Of a stretch of 64,000 bases of DNA, positions 9,695 to 17,981 are shown piece after piece. How positions within the stretch are numbered: position 1 is the first letter of the stretch; every line of letters begins with the position of its first letter. The notes below the pieces were generated by a model. The model worked only from the letters and a program-made list of their open reading frames with translations, was not told the origin of the DNA and made no database searches. Both the position numbers and the translations under genes were made by a program. Source of the DNA: Limosilactobacillus balticus (GTDB lineage Bacteria; Bacillota; Bacilli; Lactobacillales; Lactobacillaceae); the NCBI RefSeq assembly GCF_014145615.1, contig NZ_JACIVH010000066.1:67001-131000 (forward strand), read 5' to 3'.

Positions 9695-10399
9695 GTGAAA
9701 AAAGATAAAAAGCGATCATTTGAATGGTTACGGTGGACAGCGGTTGTTGTACTGTTATTGATTTCAGTTGTTTTAATTTTTAACCAACAGATTAAGTCTT
9801 ACTTAGTAGGTAGTTATAAACCTGAGATTACCCGTCAGACAGTTCAAAGCAACCAAAAGAAAAAAGCAACCTATGATTTTCAAAGTGTTAAAGACCTTAA
9901 CTTACAAACGGCTGCGAAAGCTCGCGCAAATAAGCAATCGATTAATACCATTGGAGCAATTACGGTTCCGGCTATTAACATGACGATTCCAATTGCTAAT
10001 GGGGTTGATAATACAACCCTCGCGTTAGCAGCAGGAACCCTTCGTCCAGACATGAAAATGGGGGAAGGTAACTATGCGTTAGCTGGTCATAATATGGCCC
10101 ATGGGAGTAAAATCTTATTTTCGCCATTGTACTATCATGCTAAGGTGGGGCAGATGATTTATATCACTAACATGGATCGCGTTTATGAATATAAGATTTA
10201 TCAACGTGAATTCATTGCGGCGACCCGGGTTGATGTGGTAGATAATACGCCGGAAAAGATTATTACTTTGATTACCTGTGACGCTACCGGGGCCAATCGG
10301 TTGATGATCCGTGGTAAATTTGTTAAATCAGAACCATTTACGCAGGCACCACAAAATGTGCAAAAGAATTTTAGCGAGAAATATACAACAGGTCGTTAA
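9695..10399 (+). CDS. srtA: Class A sortase
   Basis: The 234-residue transpeptidase is anchored by an N-terminal membrane helix (about residues 12-30). The sortase barrel contains the catalytic His132 in ALAGHNMAHG, Cys195 in TLITCDATG and Arg202 in NRLMIRGKF, the usual triad. It cleaves LPxTG signals and links proteins to the wall. The giant LPQTG protein at 22846-36612 is an expected substrate. Start is GTG with AAGGAG upstream. The gene is followed after six bases by the structured repeat at 10406-10600, which ends in a terminator. Confidence 0.95.
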   Translation: MKKDKKRSFEWLRWTAVVVLLLISVVLIFNQQIKSYLVGSYKPEITRQTVQSNQKKKATYDFQSVKDLNLQTAAKARANKQSINTIGAITVPAINMTIPIANGVDNTTLALAAGTLRPDMKMGEGNYALAGHNMAHGSKILFSPLYYHAKVGQMIYITNMDRVYEYKIYQREFIAATRVDVVDNTPEKIITLITCDATGANRLMIRGKFVKSEPFTQAPQNVQKNFSEKYTTGR

Positions 10400-10405
10400 A
10401 AAGAA

Positions 10406-10600
10406 GTGGGAAATAACCTCCTCGACAAGGCGGTTGGCTAAGCTAGGACGATGATTAGCACGGCACGGGCTGATTATCGTTCGTACTTAGACTCGAGCCT
10501 TGTGGCGACGCGAAGCTAGTTCCACGTTATCTTTCTATTGTTCATAAAAGTAGTTGAGGCTGAGAGAAAAAACAAAAGTTTTTTCTCCTATCCTCTTTTT
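10406..10600 (+). repeat. Structured palindromic 3'-UTR repeat, copy A
   Basis: This segment, six bases after the srtA stop, is nearly the same as the reverse complement of 48582-48762. Shared blocks include GACAAGGCGGTTGGCTAAG and ATGATTAGCACGGCACGGGC. It folds as a long hairpin. The centre is CGATGATTAGC (10449-10459) / GCTGATTATCG (10469-10479), then CTAAG/CTTAG, then ACAAGGC/GCCTTGT, and an outer GTGG/CCAC (10406, 10525). A roughly 30-base linker and a terminator hairpin (10556-10600) follow. I do not recognise it as a named element. Confidence 0.75.
10556..10600 (+). terminator. srtA transcript terminator (end of repeat copy A)
   Basis: GAGAAAAAAC (from 10563) pairs with GTTTTTTCTC, extended by GAGG/CCTC, and is followed by TTTTT. 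Confidence 0.8.
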
Positions 10601-10699
10601 ATTTTGTGGATTTTGCCTGTATTTGTAATCCATTCCAAATTAAGAAAAACACAATGACGGTAAAAAACAGCCAAATTAAAATAAATTTTAAGTAAACAG

Positions 10700-10741
10700 A
10701 TGAGCGAACGGACAAGAATGCCACCGTTTGCTCATTTTTTT
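10700..10741 (+). terminator. Terminator hairpin in the leader of the ppsA operon
   Basis: ATGAGCGAACGG (10700-10711) pairs over 12 bp with CCGTTTGCTCAT (10724-10735), followed by a run of T. No gene lies between this and the preceding terminator. It could therefore be a conditional terminator for the downstream operon. The rest of the 418-base gap (10601-10699, 10742-10817) is AT-rich with no gene or convincing promoter. Confidence 0.7.
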
Positions 10742-10817
10742 GTTGCAAATAAATTTCTTGACTCTTTTTCAAGAACCACCTAAGAAGGAGATACATTGAA
10801 TTTAAGGAGATGCAGTA

Positions 10818-13199
10818 ATGGAAAAACGCGAACAAAAGAATGTTTTATGGTTTGATGAATTGCATCGCTCTGACGTTAATCTCGTTGGTGGGAAGTCCTC
10901 TTCCTTAGGTGAAATGACTTCTGCAATGAAAATTCCAGTTCCATATGGATTTGCAATAACCACTCACGCTTATCGTCAATTTATGGCGGAAACGGGATTA
11001 AACGACCAAATTAATAGATTATTAGCTGAAATTAATGACTATGAAAATGCTGACGAACTTCATCGAGTTTGCTCACATATTCGGCAGATGATTGTCGAAG
11101 CACCGATGCCAAGTGAGATCGCTATGACAATCAAAAAAGCTTATGCAGCCTTATCAGAAAAAATGGGTGAAACTGAACCATTTGTGGCAATTAGGTCAAG
11201 TGCGACCGCTGAAGATTTACCAAATGCCTCTTTTGCGGGGCAGCAAGAATCGTATTTGAACGTGCGTGGTGCTGAAATGGTATTAGCAAAGGTTCAGGAA
11301 TGTTATGCGTCCTTGTTTACCGATCGGGCAACCTATTATCGGCATAAGCAACATTTCCCTCATGAAAAAGTGGCTTTATCGGCGGCTATCCAGATGATGG
11401 TTTTCTCAAAAGCTTCTGGAGTTATGTTTTCAGTTAACGTGGCGAACGGAAATGATGCCCAAATTGTTATTGATACGATTTGGGGATTAGGTGAATACAT
11501 TGTTTTAGGAAAAGTAACACCGGATCATTTTGTAATTAATAAAGATAACCTTCAAGTAGTAGAACGTTCTGTAGTTCCAAAGGCAATTGAATTGTGTCAA
11601 ACCCCTGGTGGCGGAGTGCATGAGGAACCAGTACCAGCAGACCGGGCAATCCAGCCAGCATTAACCGAAGACCAAATTCATGAATTAGCGGGATACGCAA
11701 AAGAAATTGAAAAGCACTATGGCTGTTACATGGATATGGAATTTGCGTTAGACGCACGAACAGATCGATTATGGCTAGTGCAAGCGCGTCCCGAAACAGT
11801 TTGGTCAAATAAAAATAATAAGCAAGCAACAAAGGAGTCCACTGTCTCAATGAACAAAACCGAAAAAATATTGATCAAAGGGTTACCAGCAAGTCCAGGT
11901 GTTTCAACTGGAAAGGTGCATGTAATTGCAGATCCTAAAGATATTGATGAATTTGAAGCAGGAGAAATATTAGTAACGTTGATGACTTCCCCTGACTGGG
12001 TACCGGCAATGAAAAAAGCAGCCGCAATCATCACCGATAATGGTGGAATGACCTGCCATGCCGCGATTGTTTCTCGTGAAATGCAGATCCCTTGTATCGT
12101 TGGAACTAAGAGCTGTGGGCAAGCAGTTACTGAAATGCTGCAAGATGGTGAGCAGGTAACCGTCGATGCTAAAAATGGGGTCGTTTATCAAGGTGATCTC
12201 GCAGAACAATTTAACGGCGAAAAAGAGACAACGGAATGTCACCGTGCAGAATATTACGCGCCGACAGCAACCAGAGTCATGATGAATTTAGGCGATCCAG
12301 AACTAGCAGATAAATATGCTGCACTGCCGGTTGATGGCATTGGCTTAATGCGAGAAGAATTTCTTTGGACGACTTATATTCATGACCATCCCCTTTATTT
12401 AATTGAAACTGGTCATCCCGAAAAAGTTGTTGATATGTTAGCGGATGGGATTGCTAAAGTGGCCCGGGCGATTGCTCCGCGGCCGATGGTTTTACGTTTT
12501 TCTGATTTTAAGTCAGGAGAATACCGTAATTTAACGGGCGGTGATAAATATGAGCCGCATGAACCTGCCGACTTATTGGGATGGCGTGGGGCTTCTCGGT
12601 ACTATGATCCTAAATATATCGAAGCTTTTAAGCTAGAACTGGCGGCGGTAAAAAAGGTGCGTCAAGAATTTCAATTAAAGAACCTCAATGTAATGATTCC
12701 GTTTGTTCGTACCGTTGCCGAAGCGGATAAAGTTACAAAATTAATGGCAGCGGCTGGGTTACACCGTGGGCCTGATTTTAAGGTATACATGATGGCCGAG
12801 ATTCCAAGTAATATCATCTTGGCGGATCAGTTTAACAAGTACGTTGATGGTTATTCGATTGGGTCCAATGATTTAGCAATGCTTATTTTAGGCTGTGATC
12901 GGAACAATGATACAGTGGCTCACCTCTTTGATGAACGCAATCTTGCGGTAAAACGGGCGATTAGTCACCTTATTAAGACTGCTCACCAAGATAACAAGAC
13001 GGTATCAATATGTGGGCAAGCACCGTCTGAATATCCTGAATTAGCATCTTTCTTAATTCAACAAGGAATTGATTATATTTCAGTTAATCCAGATATGGTT
13101 AAAGAAACAAAACAGAATGTGGCAAGGATTGAACAGCGCATAATCCTGGATAACGCGACTGGCAAGGGACGACAAGCTGTGGAAAGTTATGCATGGTAG
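10818..13199 (+). CDS. ppsA: Phosphoenolpyruvate synthase
   Basis: The 793-residue enzyme makes PEP from pyruvate and ATP (AMP and Pi released). Domain order: N-terminal ATP-grasp (VGGKSSSLGEM, IRSSATAEDLPNASFAGQQE), central swivelling phosphohistidine domain with His414 in GGMTCHAAIVSRE, and C-terminal PEP/pyruvate barrel (GLMREEFLW, DFKSGEYRNL, GSNDLAMLILGCDRNN). Length is normal. AAGGAG precedes the ATG. It is the first gene of a five-gene run with spacings of 4-20 bases. That context points to a gluconeogenic or sugar-phosphate role, unusual as a cluster in a fermentative heterolactic organism. Confidence 0.93.
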   Translation: MEKREQKNVLWFDELHRSDVNLVGGKSSSLGEMTSAMKIPVPYGFAITTHAYRQFMAETGLNDQINRLLAEINDYENADELHRVCSHIRQMIVEAPMPSEIAMTIKKAYAALSEKMGETEPFVAIRSSATAEDLPNASFAGQQESYLNVRGAEMVLAKVQECYASLFTDRATYYRHKQHFPHEKVALSAAIQMMVFSKASGVMFSVNVANGNDAQIVIDTIWGLGEYIVLGKVTPDHFVINKDNLQVVERSVVPKAIELCQTPGGGVHEEPVPADRAIQPALTEDQIHELAGYAKEIEKHYGCYMDMEFALDARTDRLWLVQARPETVWSNKNNKQATKESTVSMNKTEKILIKGLPASPGVSTGKVHVIADPKDIDEFEAGEILVTLMTSPDWVPAMKKAAAIITDNGGMTCHAAIVSREMQIPCIVGTKSCGQAVTEMLQDGEQVTVDAKNGVVYQGDLAEQFNGEKETTECHRAEYYAPTATRVMMNLGDPELADKYAALPVDGIGLMREEFLWTTYIHDHPLYLIETGHPEKVVDMLADGIAKVARAIAPRPMVLRFSDFKSGEYRNLTGGDKYEPHEPADLLGWRGASRYYDPKYIEAFKLELAAVKKVRQEFQLKNLNVMIPFVRTVAEADKVTKLMAAAGLHRGPDFKVYMMAEIPSNIILADQFNKYVDGYSIGSNDLAMLILGCDRNNDTVAHLFDERNLAVKRAISHLIKTAHQDNKTVSICGQAPSEYPELASFLIQQGIDYISVNPDMVKETKQNVARIEQRIILDNATGKGRQAVESYAW

Positions 13200-13214
13200 A
13201 AAGGATTGAATAAA

Positions 13215-15002
13215 ATGCAAATTTTTGTTGATATTAATGCTTCTGAAAATGGTAATGGTTCACAAGAGTTTCCGTTTAAGTACATCCAACAAGCGGCAGA
13301 TATTGCTCAACCAGGGGATTATGTCCAAGTAATGCCGGGTGAATATCATGAAGAAGTTCATCCGCAACATTCTGGAACTAGTGATAAGCCGATTATTTAT
13401 GCATCCGCTAAGCAAAATCGGGCAATCATCACGGGAGCTGACCGTGTTACTGGCTGGCAACATGTTGCTGGTCCGGTATGGCAATTAAAACTCCCTAATG
13501 CCAACTTTGGTAACTATAATCCATACAACGTTTTAGTCGATCAAACTTTTAATCATGCTGGTGAAATCTTCCTAAATAATAAAGCAATGTACGAGGTTGA
13601 TCAGTTAGCAAAAGTTGAAACACCAAGCGAAAATAAACTTTCACGAGACCGGAAATTTACCTGTTACACCTGGTATACCGAACAGTTGCCAGCAGAAGAT
13701 GCAACCGTAATCTATGCGAACTTCCGAGCGCAAAATCCTAATGAGGAATATGTTGAACTAACTTTCCGGGAGACGTGTTTCTACCCAGAAAAAGCGGGAC
13801 TTAATCATATTATCCTATCGGGCTTTACAATGACTAAAGCTGCTTGTCGGTGGGCATCTTCGCAATATAATAAGGGGATTCTTGGTACCAATCGTGGTCA
13901 AGGATGGAAGATTGCTAAGTGTGACATTTCTCACGCTAAGTGTTCCGGGATCTCCCTTGGTCGAAATATTGTTCCAACACTTGATGATGATAAGGTTTAT
14001 TCACATCAGATTAAGAATAATACGATTCATGATTGTGGGCAGACCGGAATAATCGGTGTTGAAGGCAACCCATCACCGATTATTGAACACAATAGTATTT
14101 ATAACATTAACGTCCGGCAAAACCTTGTCAGTGATGATGTCAGTGCGATCAACCTTTCACCAGCGATTGGGGCTAAGATTTTACGCAACTGCATTCATGA
14201 TTGCACGCGCGGAATTTGGCTTGGGGGCAAGGTTGAAGATACCCAAATTTCACGGAATGTGTTCTACAACAATTCACTGCCAGATTCATTCGAGGTTACA
14301 GATGAAAATCGCGAGGACTTAGTTACAGCTCTTGGGGAAGATATTGAAATTAAAGATTCAATGGGTGTGACCTTGATTGATAACAATTTCTTATTATCAG
14401 ATTGTGCGCTTAAGCTCGAATCTAAGGGTATCCTTCTCGTTCATAACCTAATTAATGGTAGTGTGGAATGGTTAAGCAATACGAATGTTGCTGAAAAAGA
14501 CCCTTACTACCACCGCCTTCATCAACAAAATGTGACAGAAAGTGCTCCTTACGATTCTTCCTGTTTCTATAACAATGTCTTTATCCGGAAGAATCTCCAG
14601 AGTGAAATGGCAAAATTAATTGCATTTGCCCACGAACAGGCAAGTGAACAACCAGTTAATAATCATATTAGTGATGATAATGCCGCTTATGTTGGTCTTG
14701 CCAGTGGACAACGAAGCTATATTCCAGCTAATAAAGCAGGAAATATCTTTATGAATAATGAACAAGAAGACGTTAAAATCGACATCAATTCAAATGAAGA
14801 TGGGGTATTTCTTGATAGTAATATTTGCGACTACTTGAACGAAGATACCAGTCGGGTGATCGCAGTTGGTACGACTCCTGAGACTGCCCGTGATTTTGAT
14901 ACGGATTTCTTGGGGAACCATCGTGAAGGAATTAGCGTAACAGCTGGACCTTTTGATGTAAAAGAAGAATACAGTCGACGCTTATTTAGGCTACTGTTTT
15001 AA
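13215..15002 (+). CDS. Right-handed parallel beta-helix protein, cytoplasmic, function unknown
   Basis: The 595-residue protein starts MQIFVDINASENGNGSQEF, then PFKYIQQAADIAQPGDYVQV, the opening of many PL6/GH141-like beta-helix polysaccharide enzymes. A long series of short strands follows with repeats such as NTIHDCGQTGIIG, NSIYNIN, NCIHDCTRGIWLGG and NVFYNNS. No signal peptide or membrane segment is visible, so it should be cytosolic. ATG 13215 is preferred over TTG 13206, which falls in the ribosome-binding region AGAAAGG. The gene lies 15 bases after ppsA and 12 before tpiA, within one operon. A role as an intracellular lyase, epimerase or glycosidase is possible but unproven. Confidence 0.75.
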   Translation: MQIFVDINASENGNGSQEFPFKYIQQAADIAQPGDYVQVMPGEYHEEVHPQHSGTSDKPIIYASAKQNRAIITGADRVTGWQHVAGPVWQLKLPNANFGNYNPYNVLVDQTFNHAGEIFLNNKAMYEVDQLAKVETPSENKLSRDRKFTCYTWYTEQLPAEDATVIYANFRAQNPNEEYVELTFRETCFYPEKAGLNHIILSGFTMTKAACRWASSQYNKGILGTNRGQGWKIAKCDISHAKCSGISLGRNIVPTLDDDKVYSHQIKNNTIHDCGQTGIIGVEGNPSPIIEHNSIYNINVRQNLVSDDVSAINLSPAIGAKILRNCIHDCTRGIWLGGKVEDTQISRNVFYNNSLPDSFEVTDENREDLVTALGEDIEIKDSMGVTLIDNNFLLSDCALKLESKGILLVHNLINGSVEWLSNTNVAEKDPYYHRLHQQNVTESAPYDSSCFYNNVFIRKNLQSEMAKLIAFAHEQASEQPVNNHISDDNAAYVGLASGQRSYIPANKAGNIFMNNEQEDVKIDINSNEDGVFLDSNICDYLNEDTSRVIAVGTTPETARDFDTDFLGNHREGISVTAGPFDVKEEYSRRLFRLLF

Positions 15003-15014
15003 GGAGGTAAAGGA

Positions 15015-15794
15015 ATGCGCAAACCGTTTATTATTGCGAATTGGAAAATGAATAAAAACGTTCATGAATCCGTCGCATTTGTTAAAGCAATTAAAGAAAA
15101 GCTCCCAGCAAATAAAGAAATCGGGATCGCAGCACAAGCAGTTTCGCTATATAACATGAAAAAAGTGGCGGGATCTTCCAACTTACAAATTATTGCCCAA
15201 AATGCATCAGCTGAGTTAGAGGGACCGTATACTGGAGAAATTAGTATGCGGAGTTTGGCAGATGCGGGTGTGACATATGTGATGCTAGGACATTTAGAGC
15301 GCCGACGCCTGTTCAATGAAAGTAATGATTCGATTAATCAAAAAGTTTTAGCAGCCCTCAATGCCGGCATTCTTCCAATCATTTGTACAGATGAAGAGAT
15401 GGTCCAAACAGAAGTTAACGGTCAAATTCATTATGTCTTTCGTCAACTAAAAAGCGTCCTTAAAGGGGTACCAGCTAACAAGCTATCACAGATTGTTATT
15501 TCATATGAACCAAGTTGGGCCGTTGGGAGCACGCACCAAGCAAATCCGGACATTGCTGAAGAGGGCTGTCAAGCAATTCGTCAAAGCCTGGTGGAAATGT
15601 ATGGTAATGAAATTGGCGAGCAAGTCCGAATACTCTATGGTGGCAGCGTTAATCCCGAAAACATTGGCCGAATTATGAGTAAACCAAATGTTGACGGGGC
15701 ATTAATCGGACGTGCAAGTCTCGAGATTGAAAGCTTTTTACAAATGATCAATTATATCGAATTAGCGAGCAAGCAGAAGTTACAGGTAATTTAG
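15015..15794 (+). CDS. Divergent triosephosphate isomerase paralogue
   Basis: The 259-residue TIM barrel keeps the catalytic residues Lys11 (NWKMNK), His93 and Glu165 (ISYEPSW). Two near-invariant motifs differ. The usual GHSERR is GHLERR (Ser to Leu at 94), and the flexible loop after the Glu, normally PVWAIGTGK, is PSWAVGSTHQ. The phosphate loop YGGSVNPEN is intact. Such changes suggest altered kinetics or another sugar phosphate as substrate, as in TIM-like isomerases of erythritol pathways. AGGAGG lies just upstream. It is followed by a class II aldolase 8 bases later. Confidence 0.85.
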   Translation: MRKPFIIANWKMNKNVHESVAFVKAIKEKLPANKEIGIAAQAVSLYNMKKVAGSSNLQIIAQNASAELEGPYTGEISMRSLADAGVTYVMLGHLERRRLFNESNDSINQKVLAALNAGILPIICTDEEMVQTEVNGQIHYVFRQLKSVLKGVPANKLSQIVISYEPSWAVGSTHQANPDIAEEGCQAIRQSLVEMYGNEIGEQVRILYGGSVNPENIGRIMSKPNVDGALIGRASLEIESFLQMINYIELASKQKLQVI

Positions 15795-15802
15795 GAGGAA
15801 AA

Positions 15803-16672
15803 ATGATGGCTTACTTTGATAACGGAAATAAACTTTTTGATGATGCCCGGAAGAATCACTATGCAATTGGGGCATATAATATTAATAATCTTGAATGGAC
15901 ACGGGCAATTTTGCGGGCAGCAGCTGAGACTAATACCCCAGTACTGATCCAAGTTTCAATGGGAGCCGCCAAGTATATGGGTGGTTATAAATTTGTCAAA
16001 GATATGGTTGAAGATCAGATGGATGCAATGGAAATTAAAGTTCCCGTTATCCTGAATCTTGATCATGGTGACTATGATGCAGCGATTGAATGTATTAACT
16101 TAGGATATTCGTCAGTTATGTTTGACGGCCATAAGTTACCGATTAAAGAAAATTATGCCAAAACCAAAGAGATTGTCCAATTAGCGCATTCACGCGGCAT
16201 TGCAGTTGAAGCCGAAATCGGTAAAGTGGGAGAAAATCAGGATACTAGTAGTGGAGAACTCGCTGACGTTGAAGATGCAATGGCGTTTGCCGCAATGGGG
16301 GTGGACCGTCTTGCTTGTGGGATTGGTAATATCCACGGCATTTACCCTGCTAACTGGCCAGGGTTAGACTTTGATCGTCTTCAAGAAATTGCGAATGCGA
16401 TTGATATTCCACTAGTGCTTCATGGTGGTTCAGGGATTCCTAGAGAACAGGTTCAAAAGGCAATTTCAATGGGGATTGCAAAGGTAAATATCAATACTGA
16501 ATTCCAGTTAGCGTTCCAAGATGCAACCCGGAAGTATATTGAAAATGAATTAGACCTCAATAAAGCGCAAAAAGGGTATGATCCACGGAAATTATTACTT
16601 CCCGGAACAGATGCGATAACTGCTAAAATGAAAGATATGATTGAATGGTTAGGCACGCCAGCAGTTGCCTAA
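15803..16672 (+). CDS. fba: Class II fructose-bisphosphate aldolase family protein
   Basis: The 289-residue zinc aldolase begins MMAYFDNGN; the second ATG (15806) is better spaced from AGGAGG and may be the true start. The zinc and catalytic residues are visible: LNLDHGDYD (Asp and His), AEIGKVGENQD, GIGNIHGIYP (His) and LHGGSGIPREQV (His, phosphate loop), then KVNINTEFQ. The canonical reaction is cleavage or condensation of fructose-1,6-bisphosphate. Within this operon other ketose bisphosphates such as tagatose-1,6-bisphosphate cannot be ruled out. The stop is 20 bases before the next ATG. Confidence 0.9.
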   Translation: MMAYFDNGNKLFDDARKNHYAIGAYNINNLEWTRAILRAAAETNTPVLIQVSMGAAKYMGGYKFVKDMVEDQMDAMEIKVPVILNLDHGDYDAAIECINLGYSSVMFDGHKLPIKENYAKTKEIVQLAHSRGIAVEAEIGKVGENQDTSSGELADVEDAMAFAAMGVDRLACGIGNIHGIYPANWPGLDFDRLQEIANAIDIPLVLHGGSGIPREQVQKAISMGIAKVNINTEFQLAFQDATRKYIENELDLNKAQKGYDPRKLLLPGTDAITAKMKDMIEWLGTPAVA

Positions 16673-16691
16673 TTATAATGGAGGTTATGGA

Positions 16692-17348
16692 ATGGCAATC
16701 ACAGTTTACTTTGTCCGGCATGGTGAGACGTACTTTAACCAGTTTGCCCGCTTGCAAGGATGGTCAGATACCCCGCTTACAGAAAAAGGCAAGATGAATG
16801 CTAAAAAGATTGGGCAAGTTTTAGCTGATTTAAGGATCGATTACCTTTTCTCCAGTGATTTAAAACGCGCGGTTGACACTGCACGGCTTTTAATTGCGGA
16901 TCACCCAACCGCGACGATGAAGGAACCAATTCAAAAGGAGTTCTTCCGCGAAGTATTTTATGGGTCTTTTGAAGGTCATAGTAATGAGGAAGGAGCCATC
17001 TGGGCAAGCTATCTTGAAGGCAAGCGATTTCGGCGCATTGGTGAATTAGTTGATGAATTTGGTGTTGAAAAAGCGCATGACTTACTGAAAGCCGCCGATC
17101 CTGCCCATCTTGCAGAAGATAGTAATGAACTAAATACTCGTGTAGAGCAGGCAATTGCCTTTTTGCAAAGCTTACCTGACGAGAGTAATGTGGTTGTAGT
17201 AGCTCATGGATCGATCATCCAATATATTGCGGGGATGTATGGCGAACCTGGATATAAGTACGAAAACTTACATAATGGCGCGCTGATGAAGGTTCAGCTA
17301 ACAGCTAAGGATGTTGAAATTACCGGATACAATCAATTTAAACTGTAA
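16692..17348 (+). CDS. Histidine phosphatase family protein (phosphoglycerate-mutase-like, GpmB type)
   Basis: The 218-residue protein has the phosphohistidine motif VYFVRHGETYFNQ followed by GWSDTPLTEKG, and the second catalytic His in VVVVAHGSIIQY. This is the branch of cofactor-dependent phosphatases often called GpmB or CobC-like; most are phosphatases rather than true mutases. ATG 16692 is chosen because GGAGG (16680-16684) is correctly spaced; an in-frame ATG at 16665 lies inside the aldolase gene. It is the last gene of the operon, closed by the terminator at 17347-17385. The substrate is not predictable. Confidence 0.85.
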   Translation: MAITVYFVRHGETYFNQFARLQGWSDTPLTEKGKMNAKKIGQVLADLRIDYLFSSDLKRAVDTARLLIADHPTATMKEPIQKEFFREVFYGSFEGHSNEEGAIWASYLEGKRFRRIGELVDEFGVEKAHDLLKAADPAHLAEDSNELNTRVEQAIAFLQSLPDESNVVVVAHGSIIQYIAGMYGEPGYKYENLHNGALMKVQLTAKDVEITGYNQFKL

Positions 17349-17385
17349 AAAGAGGCAAGGAATTATTTTCCAAACCTCTTTTGTT
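17347..17385. terminator. Bidirectional terminator between gpmB-like and phosphatase genes
   Basis: AAAAGAGG (17348-17355) and CCTCTTTT (17375-17382) flank a short inner hairpin AGGAA/TTTCC. The U/A tracts serve both converging genes. Confidence 0.75.
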
Positions 17386-17386
17386 A

Positions 17387-17851
17387 TTATGATAATTCTT
17401 TAGTAATTTTATCCAGCCATAGTGGTAATGTCTCATTTAGGCTATTATAAGTATCTTCAAAGCGGTGAGTATACCAAGGATCAGGAATTTCTTGATCTTC
17501 TTTGCCGGGAATTACTTCATATGCTAAATGGACTTTATCACGATCTTGCGCTGGTGCAATGCGTTGCAAGTTGTACTTGTTCATATTATCCATGCAGATA
17601 ATGTAATCAGCCCACTCGAAGTCTTGTCGTGTAATTGGGCGTGAGATTAAGCCATCCGTTGATAGCCCGTGTGCGTGCATTGTCTTTGCGGCACCGGGGT
17701 GGGGGCCATTTCCTTCTTCTTCGTTACTTGTTCCAGCAGAATCAACATTGATTTTGCCATTTAATCCTGCCTCATCAACCATTTGCTTAAACATTGCCTC
17801 GGCCATTGGTGACCGACAAATGTTTCCTAAGCAGACAAATAAAACGTTCAT
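17387..17851 (-). CDS. Low-molecular-weight protein tyrosine phosphatase
   Basis: The 154-residue protein opens with NVLFVCLGNICRSPMAEAMF, the C(x)5R-S phosphate loop, and has the general-acid Asp in QEIPDPWY. It matches the YwlE/Wzb/Etp-type arginine or tyrosine phosphatases. No tyrosine kinase or polysaccharide genes are close, so its partner is unknown. It is transcribed alone, opposite to its neighbours. A candidate minus promoter, TTAGCA - 18 bases - TATGAT, lies in the 130-base gap shared with lemA. Confidence 0.92.
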   Translation of the reverse strand: MNVLFVCLGNICRSPMAEAMFKQMVDEAGLNGKINVDSAGTSNEEEGNGPHPGAAKTMHAHGLSTDGLISRPITRQDFEWADYIICMDNMNKYNLQRIAPAQDRDKVHLAYEVIPGKEDQEIPDPWYTHRFEDTYNSLNETLPLWLDKITKELS

Positions 17852-17981
17852 GTAATCACCTCATTTATACTTCTATCATACCGAAAATGATAATATTTTG
17901 CTAAAATATTCGGTAATCCTAACACTATCCTTAAGTTTTTGGTAAAATTAAGGACAAATATTTTTTAGAGGAGGAACAAAA

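Noticed and set aside
10599-10835. Minus-strand open frame of 78 codons with a hydrophobic C-terminal half
   Set aside because: Its start lies inside ppsA, no ribosome-binding site is visible, and it runs through a terminator hairpin. The hydrophobic stretch comes from A-rich sequence read backwards. A small membrane protein starting at a later codon cannot be fully excluded.
13206-13214. TTG at 13206 as start of the beta-helix protein
   Set aside because: It overlaps the ribosome-binding region; ATG 13215 is better spaced.
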